From Spongiivirga citrea (GTDB lineage Bacteria > Bacteroidota > Bacteroidia > Flavobacteriales > Flavobacteriaceae), in contig NZ_JAABOQ010000006.1 of the NCBI RefSeq assembly GCF_010671565.1, forward strand, positions 124,001-188,000: DNA of 64,000 nt, read 5' to 3'. Under the pieces are notes generated by a model, which was not told the DNA's origin, did not search any database, and saw only the letters and a list, made by a program, of their open reading frames with translations. Shown one piece after another: positions 18,433-26,439 of the stretch. How positions within the stretch are numbered: the stretch's first letter is position 1; every line of letters starts with the position of its first letter. The position numbers were made by a program, and so were the translations under genes.

Positions 18433-20223
18433 ATGCCCCTAGGTACCTTGGTACGAATTATTGTTATAATTCTTGTTCTGTCTTTAAGTTCTTGTACTGA
18501 CAAGGATCGATTTATTCTCATTCAGAATCCCTTACCAGATACAGAAATTTCCATTTTAAAGGAAAGTATAGACAATGACAAACCATTTAAAACCATACTA
18601 AACGCAGGAGACAGTATTCATATTTATGATTTTGAGCAAGGTGACAAACTCTACTTTAAACCAGTAGGTCAGCAAGACTATGAAATTTTACCATATGTTG
18701 CAGATAGTACAGAGCAACAAAAAATCCCTCTACAATTATCAAAAAAAACAGTTGGTGAATTAAGCAATCGGTATAAAATTCTACAACAATATGATAAGAT
18801 GTTGTATGGATTGAATGTTTTGAAGGCCGATCCTATTTATCAAAATGGTGGGCTTACCAAAAAAATATTTCAGCCATTAGCAAGCACTAGCAGAAATTGG
18901 CAGTTGTTAGAAAAACAATTTTTATTGGAAGATTACATAAAACTATCGACCAATTTCAATAGTGAAAATGGAGGGTTTCACGTATTGGCTAATTCAGACA
19001 AAAAACTTCAACAACTTATACGAGGTCATTATTTAATTAACCAACCATTCGATACTATTATTGGAACTCAAAACAATACCATTACCATTTTTAATAATGA
19101 CAGCATCCCACAACCTAAATTATACAGCTGGTTTGAGTTAAATAAAGAAGTGTTGACATTAGCGCTCGACACATCTAAAATTCAGATTAATTCGGAATTC
19201 AAAAAGGCGATTTCTGATCTCCCTATAGTTACTGTAATTCCTGATTCATTAGATTATGCTAATTTACCTAAAGAGCTCCTACCCTATCAATTATTTATTA
19301 ATGAATGGGGAACTCATTTTGTGGAACGCATTAACTACGGGCCAACAAATTTGTTATTAGCAGCAATTAATTCGCAAGAGACATTACAAATAGCATCAGA
19401 AGAAACTAAACTCAAAGAAAAACTAAATCCAGCGATTAAGAAGGATACAACAACACTTCATAGCATATCCGATTCTATTGTTCTCGCCGCCAAGAAAATT
19501 GCCATTGATAAAAAATTGAGTTCGCAATCCGTCGATGATCCGAATTTACATCCAATCAGACAGCAGTTAACTCCAATTTACACGCTTCTTGATGAAGCTT
19601 TTATTCCCCTTTTAGAAGGTAGAAATGCCAAACAAAGGCTTTTAAAACACTTGTCCGAAAGCATCCCAGTTAATAAAGATTATCCTGAAGAATTAATGGT
19701 ATATGGATTTAAATTGAATTGCTTTGGATTATTTGTCAATGCTTCAAGAGATACCGCAAATCCTAAAAATACAGTTAGCGAGGCCAACATTGTTATGGAT
19801 ATTCAAAAACCAGAAGGTCTTAGTGATTCTATCTGGCAACGTGCCATACGATACTATCCAGAAAAAACAGCTGTGTGGAATTTAGAAAAATCCGATAGCC
19901 CCACCAAACTCCCATTTAAACAAGATTGGAATCGGAATTTTGATACCCGCGAATTGTCAGTTTATATTAACTTAAATGAGATTCCATTAGCGTTTCGCGA
20001 AGACGTCAACTTCTATTTCAAAGGAGAATTCACAGAACAAGATGGAAGTGGTGGACGTTATGACGATACTATTTTTGGTGAAACTACAGTACCACTAACC
20101 GAAATGATAACACGAAAAGGCGGTGCAGTAAGTCTATGGTGTTACGACGCTAAAAAGGAACGCGAATTAAGTGACCTTGATATTAATATTAGTTTTGATG
20201 TGGAGGTTTTACCTCTCTACTAA
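18433..20223 (+). CDS. MACPF (perforin-like) domain lipoprotein
   Basis: 596 residues. Lipoprotein signal: VIILVLSLSSC with the cysteine at about residue 21. The centre carries the MACPF signature: YQLFINEWGTHFVERINYG at residues 285-303, with G293-T294-H295, matching the family pattern of an aromatic, FI, then GTH-aromatic. About 75 residues later PIRQQLTPIYTLLDEAF matches the usual end of a MACPF domain. A roughly 170-residue C-terminal part (GFKLNCFGLFVNASRDTA... to VEVLPLY) looks beta-rich and unrecognised. Known relatives: Bacteroidales BSAP proteins are MACPF-containing antimicrobial lipoproteins. Pore formation or antagonism is inferred, not shown. It overlaps the convergent ppgK gene by 4 bases. 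Confidence 0.7.
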   Translation: MPLGTLVRIIVIILVLSLSSCTDKDRFILIQNPLPDTEISILKESIDNDKPFKTILNAGDSIHIYDFEQGDKLYFKPVGQQDYEILPYVADSTEQQKIPLQLSKKTVGELSNRYKILQQYDKMLYGLNVLKADPIYQNGGLTKKIFQPLASTSRNWQLLEKQFLLEDYIKLSTNFNSENGGFHVLANSDKKLQQLIRGHYLINQPFDTIIGTQNNTITIFNNDSIPQPKLYSWFELNKEVLTLALDTSKIQINSEFKKAISDLPIVTVIPDSLDYANLPKELLPYQLFINEWGTHFVERINYGPTNLLLAAINSQETLQIASEETKLKEKLNPAIKKDTTTLHSISDSIVLAAKKIAIDKKLSSQSVDDPNLHPIRQQLTPIYTLLDEAFIPLLEGRNAKQRLLKHLSESIPVNKDYPEELMVYGFKLNCFGLFVNASRDTANPKNTVSEANIVMDIQKPEGLSDSIWQRAIRYYPEKTAVWNLEKSDSPTKLPFKQDWNRNFDTRELSVYINLNEIPLAFREDVNFYFKGEFTEQDGSGGRYDDTIFGETTVPLTEMITRKGGAVSLWCYDAKKERELSDLDINISFDVEVLPLY

Positions 20224-20957
20224 GCTTGCTCACATAACATTGCGGCTCCTACGATCCCTGCATTATTTAACATCTCGGCTGGAACAATTTTAGTCTTAGC
20301 GGTAATTTGATCTTTAAACTGATCCATTTTTTTGCTTGAACCGCCTCCTAAAATAATTAAGCTGGGAGAAAACATTTTTTCAATAATTTTTAAAAATTTA
20401 TTGAAACGCTTTGCCCATTCCTTAAGTGAAAGCTTCTCGCGTTTTCTTGCGGAGTCAGCGGCAAAATGTTCGATCTTTTTATAGCTTTTGTAGGGCAACG
20501 TGCCAAGTTCAAAATTGGGAATTAACTTTTTATTGTAAAACGCCCCCGAACCAAGTCCTGTGCCTGCAGTGATCATCAACACGAAACCATTCTCATTTTT
20601 ACCCGCACCAAAATTCATTTCGGCTAAGCCTGCAACATCAGCATCGTTAGCCACAAGAAAGTCAACACCCGTAGTCTTTTTAAACAACTCGCCTACATGA
20701 ACGCCAATCCACGATTTATGAATATTACCCGCAGATTGGGCAACGCCATTTAAAATAACTGCAGGAAATCCTACACCGATTTTCCCTGTCCAATTAAAAT
20801 GCTCAAGCATTTGTTTAATTTCATCAGCAACATCATCTGGCTTTGCGCCTTCTGGGGTTGGTATGCGATGTCTCTCGGTTACTAATTGGCCAGTTTCTGT
20901 ATTTACAATGGCCCCTTTTATTCCAGATCCACCTACATCGATACCCAATACTTCCAT
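20220..20957 (-). CDS. ppgK: Polyphosphate glucokinase (ROK/PPGK family)
   Basis: 245 residues from the ATG at 20957; an upstream ATG at 20987 would only add ten unconserved residues. Phosphorylates glucose using polyphosphate and/or ATP. Motifs: GIDVGGSGIKGAIV (phosphate-binding), RHRIPTPEGAKPDDV, GVGFPAVI, NIHKSWIGVHV, ANDADVAGLAEMNFGAGK and ITAGTGLGSG; the order and spacing follow mycobacterial PPGK. At the position where mycobacterial enzymes read E-F-G-H this protein has ELGT, so the histidine is replaced by threonine; the effect on substrate use is unknown. Ends tail-to-tail with the MACPF gene, overlapping by 4 bases. Confidence 0.85.
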   Translation of the reverse strand: MEVLGIDVGGSGIKGAIVNTETGQLVTERHRIPTPEGAKPDDVADEIKQMLEHFNWTGKIGVGFPAVILNGVAQSAGNIHKSWIGVHVGELFKKTTGVDFLVANDADVAGLAEMNFGAGKNENGFVLMITAGTGLGSGAFYNKKLIPNFELGTLPYKSYKKIEHFAADSARKREKLSLKEWAKRFNKFLKIIEKMFSPSLIILGGGSSKKMDQFKDQITAKTKIVPAEMLNNAGIVGAAMLCEQA

Positions 20958-21086
20958 ATATACTATGCTTGAGTTTAAAGGCTCCAAATTTCACATTAAT
21001 TATTAAAATTCACAAATATCTGAGCACTTAAGAAGTTTTTCATTTTCTTAAGATTTCAATACGCCCTAAAATCCTACTTTTAAGTC

Positions 21087-22178
21087 ATGAAAAAATTACT
21101 ATTACTTCTCTGTATTCTTCTTATTAGTACGACCTCATTTTCTCAGAAAATGGAATTTGAAGATTACAATCCTCCTTCCACTTTAAAAGTTGAAGAAACC
21201 ATTATTAAAAAATCGAAATTTCCTTTTATTGATGTGCACAACCACCAGTGGGATATGCCTAATCAAGACTTGGCGAAGTTGACTGCTCAGATGGATGCTT
21301 TAAATATGGCCGTAATGGTTAATCTATCAGGTCGTCGTGGAGGTAGTGATGTTTTCTTTAAAGGGGTAATGAACAATGTCCGTACAAATGCCCCTAAACG
21401 ATTCATTATTTTCACAAACATTTCTTTAGATGGCATTGATGATGAAGACTGGACAGTAAGAACCGTTGCTCAATTGGAAAGCGATGTGAAAGCAGGAGCT
21501 AATGGTCTTAAGATATATAAAAGCCAAACAATGGATGCTAAGGATAATAGTGGAAATCGCATTAAAATAAGTGACCCCAGAATTGGTCCTGTTTTTGAAA
21601 AATGTGGCGAATTAGGAATTCCTGTATTAATCCATTCAGCAGATCCTAAACCATTTTGGGATGCGCATGATAATAAAAATGAACGTTGGTTGGAGCTTAA
21701 ATTGCGATCACGAAGAAAAAGAGATAGTAAGGTCACAGGATCTTGGGAAACGATTATAGCAGAACAACATTCAATTTTTAGAAAACATAAAAGTACCAAG
21801 TTTATTAATGCCCATTTAGGATGGTTTGCAAATGATCTTTCGACCTTGGCTAAGCTAATGGATGAAATGCCTAATATGTATACAGAAATAGGGGCTGTTA
21901 TTGCCGAGCTCGGAAGACAACCGAGAAATGCTAAAAAATTTCTAACCAAGTATCAAGATCGCGTAATGTTTGGAAAGGACTACTGGAAACCTGAAGAATA
22001 CTATACCTATTTTCGAGTACTAGAATCTAATGATGAATACTTTCCGTATTATAAAAGATATCATGCCTTTTGGAAAATGTACGGGCTTGATCTTAGCGAC
22101 GAAGTCCTAAAAAAGATTTATTACAAGAATGCATTAAAGGTTATTCCAAATATTGATAAGAGCTTATTTCCGAATTAA
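21087..22178 (+). CDS. Secreted amidohydrolase (PF04909-type TIM barrel)
   Basis: 363 residues with a signal peptide of about 20 residues (ISTTSFSQ). Metal-dependent hydrolase features: FIDVHNHQWD (H51, H53) at the first strand, GANGLKIYKS, GIPVLIHSADP and NAHLGWFAND, then MFGKDYWKP at the last strand, in the order expected for amidohydrolase-2 TIM barrels. Decarboxylases and lactonases also use this fold. The substrate is unknown. Monocistronic; a large palindromic element lies directly downstream. Confidence 0.8.
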   Translation: MKKLLLLLCILLISTTSFSQKMEFEDYNPPSTLKVEETIIKKSKFPFIDVHNHQWDMPNQDLAKLTAQMDALNMAVMVNLSGRRGGSDVFFKGVMNNVRTNAPKRFIIFTNISLDGIDDEDWTVRTVAQLESDVKAGANGLKIYKSQTMDAKDNSGNRIKISDPRIGPVFEKCGELGIPVLIHSADPKPFWDAHDNKNERWLELKLRSRRKRDSKVTGSWETIIAEQHSIFRKHKSTKFINAHLGWFANDLSTLAKLMDEMPNMYTEIGAVIAELGRQPRNAKKFLTKYQDRVMFGKDYWKPEEYYTYFRVLESNDEYFPYYKRYHAFWKMYGLDLSDEVLKKIYYKNALKVIPNIDKSLFPN

Positions 22179-22182
22179 AAGT

Positions 22183-22311
22183 ACAATGTAAGTTCGAGTG
22201 TTTTTCTGAGGCACGAAAGAAAAATGTATCGAGAACCTTAGGACTTACAAAGGGTTCTCGATACATTTTAATTTCACTATCGTTCAATTAAAACACTCGA
22301 ACCGACATTGT
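22183..22311. repeat. Dispersed palindromic element, copy 1
   Basis: Outer arms: ACAATGTAAGTTCGAGTGTT at 22183-22202 against AACACTCGAACCGACATTGT at 22292-22311. Inner arms: a perfect 17-bp pair (22221-22237 with 22253-22269) around ATGTATCGAGAACC. The whole 129 bases folds as one long hairpin. A related element lies at 60507-60660. It sits between convergent genes and may also stop transcription. Confidence 0.8.
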
Positions 22312-22322
22312 TTATGGTCAGC

Positions 22323-24137
22323 CTACTTTTTCCTCGTAGCTGTAAAATTGCCCTGTGGTTGTTTAAAGGTCGCACCATGGTATTTGCCGTTTTTCTCATT
22401 ACTAAAACTAACTTTGTAGCCATCAAGAATTTTTAAGGCAAAAGTGTTATCTCCTGTGTAAATCAATTCGTATTCCGGTTGCCCTTTTATAAATGCAAAT
22501 AGTGTGGTGTCTTCTTTTGTATAGAACTTTATATCCTGACCCATTAGGTTAAACTCTCCCACATAGGCCTCGACTTCTTCTTTCGACAGATCTACAGATG
22601 TTGGTTTTCTGGTAAATTTTATTGGATCTAAAGTGGGCTCTAGTGCCGCTTCTAGTCCGCTTATCTCACCATCAGTGCCTGTCCTGAAGCTAACGATAAG
22701 ACCTACCACGTCGTTATCTTCATCTATATCTATACTACCATCTTTCGCCATTCGGTGAGGTACAAAGATATCGTAGTGATAATGCTCTAGCCAGAATTTA
22801 ATGATCGGGAATTTCGCAAACATCGAATCATTCTTAACCTCTATCTCAAAAGTCCCATAACCAGGATTATTATACTTACCTGTGTACGCTATCATCGCGT
22901 GAGACGGTTTTGTCCCTTCAACTTTGTTTGATGAAGTTGAGTCTTCTCCCTCCTCCCCTTTTTCTTTGGCTTCATCTCTACGTTTTTTCAATTTCTCATT
23001 CCAATCTTCCTTTCTCACTTTCAACATTCTATCTGCTATAGTATTACGTACAATGCTTGTAACTTGTGAGCCATTTTGATTAGTAAGAACTACAATGCCG
23101 AGGTCATCGGTCGGAAAAAAGCTAACGCTCGCTGAAAAGCCATCGATATTGCCACCATGCTCAACCCGATAATGCCCTTTATATGATGATAAAAACCATC
23201 CGTAGCCGTAGTTTCCAAAAAACATATCAGGAGATTCTTTTCTTGGTATACCACTACTTACAACAGCATGAGAACTTATCGCCTCGTTAATGTAAGCCTC
23301 GGAAAGGATCTGTTTTTCGCCATTCTTTCCCTTATTTAACCAAAGCATTGCCCATTTTGCCATATCGTTTGCACTACTACCGATGCTTCCAGCAGGTCCC
23401 ATTCCCGATATATCATAATAATCCATTTTTGAGATTTTGTCATCCTTAACCTCATAGCCAAACGACGCATTACTATCAGATTTCAAACCACTAATATTCG
23501 TATTCGAGCGTTTCATACCTAGCGGGTCAAAAATTCGCTCTTTTACATTGTCTTCCCAACTTTTACCCGTTACCTTTTCAGTGATAACACCCTGTAATAA
23601 AAATCCCCAGTTATTATAATACCACTGTTCTCTAACATCTGCAAAGGGCTTATGAAACTCCATACGCTGTAATAAACTATCTTTATTATCGGTATTGAAC
23701 ATATACCAGGCGAAATCGTGTCGTGGCAATCCTGAGCGGTGACTCATAAAATCTTTGACAGTAAGTCTATTATTCAGTTGGTCGCTTTCAAATTTTAAAT
23801 AAGGAATATACTTTCTCGGGCTCTCATTAAAATCGACTGAACCTTCTTCACGAAGTATTCCTAATAAGGAAGAGGTGAAAGCCTTCGTACTCGATCCAAT
23901 TTCAAATAGTGTATTCGCATCGACGGGAATCTTATTTTCATAATCTCGATATCCGAATCCTTTTGCATATAAAATTTTATCTTTTTTGACCACTCCAACT
24001 GCAAAGCCTGCTGCTTGCCAATCATTTAAAATCTCATTAAGCTGTTTGTCTAATCCTGATAAGCGCTTATCAGTTTTTTGGGCTACAATTGTACTTACAA
24101 AAAAGAATGTCGCAAGTACGAAGATGGATTTTTTCAT
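22323..24137 (-). CDS. Serine hydrolase (beta-lactamase/PBP4* class C fold) with DUF3471
   Basis: 604 residues with a signal peptide ending IVAQ. The catalytic domain has SxxK at residues 82-85 (SSTK in EIGSSTKAF), the YxN element near 174-176 (WYYNNWGFLLQG) and HGG in RVEHGGNIDGFSASV, so all three motifs of PF00144 are intact. After an acidic linker (DEAKEKGEEGEDSTSS) a DUF3471-type beta domain covers about 410-600. Such periplasmic proteins may act as esterases, D-amino-acid peptidases or beta-lactamase relatives. Monocistronic. Confidence 0.88.
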   Translation of the reverse strand: MKKSIFVLATFFFVSTIVAQKTDKRLSGLDKQLNEILNDWQAAGFAVGVVKKDKILYAKGFGYRDYENKIPVDANTLFEIGSSTKAFTSSLLGILREEGSVDFNESPRKYIPYLKFESDQLNNRLTVKDFMSHRSGLPRHDFAWYMFNTDNKDSLLQRMEFHKPFADVREQWYYNNWGFLLQGVITEKVTGKSWEDNVKERIFDPLGMKRSNTNISGLKSDSNASFGYEVKDDKISKMDYYDISGMGPAGSIGSSANDMAKWAMLWLNKGKNGEKQILSEAYINEAISSHAVVSSGIPRKESPDMFFGNYGYGWFLSSYKGHYRVEHGGNIDGFSASVSFFPTDDLGIVVLTNQNGSQVTSIVRNTIADRMLKVRKEDWNEKLKKRRDEAKEKGEEGEDSTSSNKVEGTKPSHAMIAYTGKYNNPGYGTFEIEVKNDSMFAKFPIIKFWLEHYHYDIFVPHRMAKDGSIDIDEDNDVVGLIVSFRTGTDGEISGLEAALEPTLDPIKFTRKPTSVDLSKEEVEAYVGEFNLMGQDIKFYTKEDTTLFAFIKGQPEYELIYTGDNTFALKILDGYKVSFSNEKNGKYHGATFKQPQGNFTATRKK

Positions 24138-24252
24138 TTTAAGAGGTTGATTGATTTTGAAGATTAGACTGTGCTATTCCAAAATTGTTACAGTTTCTAT
24201 TTCAAATTACTAATAAAAACAGAAAGTTGCCGTATCATTGCAGCTTCAAGAT

Positions 24253-24480
24253 ATGGAAGATTTAAGTACACTTACGGAATGGGTTGGCTACGCAGCATCT
24301 GCAGGAGTTTTATCCTCTTTTTTAATGAGAGACATTAGAAAACTACGAATGGTAAACTCAGTAGGATGTGCCCTTTTTGTAGTTTACGGATTCTTATTAA
24401 ACTCATGGCCTGTAATCATTACCAATGTCGCTATTTTGGTAATTAATTTTTATTACTTGTTTTTGAAGAAAACGGTCTAG
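24253..24480 (+). CDS. Small YgjV-like inner-membrane protein
   Basis: 75 residues from the ATG at 24253 (a TTG at 24238 would add five residues). Three hydrophobic segments: WVGYAASAGVLSSFLM, MVNSVGCALFVVYGFLLN and WPVIITNVAILVINFYYLFL. The pattern, with basic residues after the first segment (RDIRKLR) and NSVGCALFVVYG, resembles the YgjV/PQ-loop-like small membrane proteins; related in layout to SemiSWEETs, which work as dimers. Transport of a small molecule is possible but unproven. Divergent from the serine hydrolase. Confidence 0.6.
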   Translation: MEDLSTLTEWVGYAASAGVLSSFLMRDIRKLRMVNSVGCALFVVYGFLLNSWPVIITNVAILVINFYYLFLKKTV

Positions 24481-24549
24481 CTCAAGAAGCACCTATTTTT
24501 AGATGGCTTTATCAACAATTCTAGAGTACTTAAACGCAAATTAGTAGTA

Positions 24550-25464
24550 CTAAAAAATTGACAAGCCTGTTAGCGTTGTAAGATTTTCTAAACATAACAT
24601 TCCAAGTTCTGAATTGCCCTTTGCATTTAAAGGTGGACTCCATACTGTAACTGCGTATTGTCCTGGATGGATAGCCGCGATTCCTCCCCCAACTCCACTT
24701 TTACCTGGTAATCCTACTCGAAAACTAAACTCACCAGCTTCGTCATAAAATCCGCATGTTTGCATGATTGCATTGATACGTTTAATTTTTGAAGGTGCTA
24801 TAATTTGAGAATCTGTATTTAACAATGCTCCACCGTTGGCATATATCATAAAAGCCATTGCCAGCTCTTTACATGACATCTCGACTGCACACTGATAAAT
24901 GTAAAAATCCAACACCTCATCAACATCGTTTTCAATATTCCCGAAAGATTTCATCAAATGAACTAAAGATGCATTTCGGTCACTGTGTCTTTTTTCTGAT
25001 TGGTATACAGCATCATTTATACCGATAGATTTGGTGTGAGCAATCGCACGTACAAACTCTAAAAACTCCTCTTTTGGATTTTCTAAATGGGAAATTAATA
25101 GGTCCGACACGACCAATGCACCGGCATTTATAAATGGGTTTCTGGGTATTCCTTTTTCGTATTCTAATTGGATTAATGAATTAAACGGATCCCCCGATGG
25201 TTCAACATCAACACGCTTGAATAAATCTTCAGCAGGAGCTAACATTGCCATTGTAAGAGCAAATACTTTTGAAATACTTTGAATAGAAAAGCGTTCTGCA
25301 CTATCTCCAAATTGATAATGACCAGAATTAATGCAGTACAAATGCATTCCTAATTTATCAGAAGGCACACACGATAACTCGGGAATGTAAGAAGCTACTT
25401 TGCCCTTACTTTCTTTAACAGAAACCTCTTGCGCTATTTGATTGATAATCTTCTGATAGTCCAT
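24550..25464 (-). CDS. glsA: Glutaminase
   Basis: 304 residues, typical for bacterial GlsA. Hydrolyses glutamine to glutamate and ammonia. Catalytic SxxK is at residues 63-66 (FSIQSISKVF); downstream FINAGALVVSDLL and MIYANGG, and a glycine-rich GKSGVGGGIAAIHPG near residue 255, match serine-dependent glutaminases. No signal peptide, so cytoplasmic. Monocistronic. With asnB, amt and P-II this adds to nitrogen metabolism in the window, though they are not linked in one operon. Confidence 0.95.
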   Translation of the reverse strand: MDYQKIINQIAQEVSVKESKGKVASYIPELSCVPSDKLGMHLYCINSGHYQFGDSAERFSIQSISKVFALTMAMLAPAEDLFKRVDVEPSGDPFNSLIQLEYEKGIPRNPFINAGALVVSDLLISHLENPKEEFLEFVRAIAHTKSIGINDAVYQSEKRHSDRNASLVHLMKSFGNIENDVDEVLDFYIYQCAVEMSCKELAMAFMIYANGGALLNTDSQIIAPSKIKRINAIMQTCGFYDEAGEFSFRVGLPGKSGVGGGIAAIHPGQYAVTVWSPPLNAKGNSELGMLCLENLTTLTGLSIF

Positions 25465-25588
25465 ACTTTTTTCTGAATTTCAATTGCCACTATTGTTTAA
25501 ATATGAATTGTGAAATTGATATGTTTCCTAAAAATAAGACATTCTAAGATCACTTACCACAGACTATTAATGCATACTGAAAACTAAA

Positions 25589-26272
25589 TCAAAGGCTCTT
25601 TTGTACCACTTCAAAAACCTTGGCACCATCACATTTTAATGTTTTCGATGGGTATTTTAAGATCAATGCATAGTCGTGGGTCGCCATTAAAATGGTATTC
25701 CCATTTTTATTGATCTCCATTAGTACTTCCATCACCTCAACACTGGTTTGCGGATCGAGATTTCCTGTAGGTTCATCTGCTAGAATAAGTTCTGGGTCGT
25801 TTAACAACGCTCTCGCTATGGCAACTCGTTGTTGTTCGCCGCCGGATAATTGATATGGGAATTTAAAACCTTTTGTCTTCATTCCTACCTTATCCAAAAC
25901 CTCTTCTATTTTGGCTTTCATTTGTTCTTTGTCTTTCCAGCCAGTAGCTTTCAATACAAATTCCAAATTAGCGTTTACAGTACGATCATTTAGCAATTTA
26001 AAATCTTGAAAAACGACCCCAAGTTTTCGTCGTAAATGCGGAATATCTTTTTCTTTTAGACTAGGTAGATCAAAATCGACAATATGGCCTTCCCCTTTTT
26101 TTAAAGGCAGGTCACCATATAAGGTGCGCATAAAACTACTTTTACCAGTACCTGTTTTTCCAATTAAATAAATAAAATCGCCCTTATTTACGGTTACAGA
26201 CACATCTGATAATACCAAATTCTCTTTTTGAAATATTGATGCGTCTTTTAATTCTAAAACAGTTTCTGACAT
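25589..26272 (-). CDS. FtsE-like ABC transporter ATP-binding protein
   Basis: 227 residues from the ATG at 26272; the ATG at 26311 would add 13 residues not seen in FtsE-like proteins. Walker [11 protein letters not shown] (residues 37-46), Q-loop [14 protein letters not shown], signature [15 protein letters not shown], Walker [14 protein letters not shown] and the switch histidine ATHDY. Closest in feel to FtsE, which with FtsX activates peptidoglycan hydrolases during division. No ftsX neighbour is present, which is common in Bacteroidota. LolD-type lipoprotein export is the main alternative. Confidence 0.8.
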   Translation of the reverse strand: MSETVLELKDASIFQKENLVLSDVSVTVNKGDFIYLIGKTGTGKSSFMRTLYGDLPLKKGEGHIVDFDLPSLKEKDIPHLRRKLGVVFQDFKLLNDRTVNANLEFVLKATGWKDKEQMKAKIEEVLDKVGMKTKGFKFPYQLSGGEQQRVAIARALLNDPELILADEPTGNLDPQTSVEVMEVLMEINKNGNTILMATHDYALILKYPSKTLKCDGAKVFEVVQKSL

Positions 26273-26439
26273 TAGTAATCGATCCTTTTTAATACTGAAT
26301 AAAAATAACAACTTATTTACGTTGACCGTTGAATATTGGCTTTTCCATATTCAATAATTATCCACAATAATAATTAACCCACGTTTGCGACGTTATCAAT
26401 ATAACGTGAACAATACAATTGAATTTTAATTCTTGGTAA

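Noticed and set aside
21470-21949. Minus-strand frame of 159 codons inside the amidohydrolase gene
   Set aside because: Antisense to conserved motifs; composition of a shadow frame.
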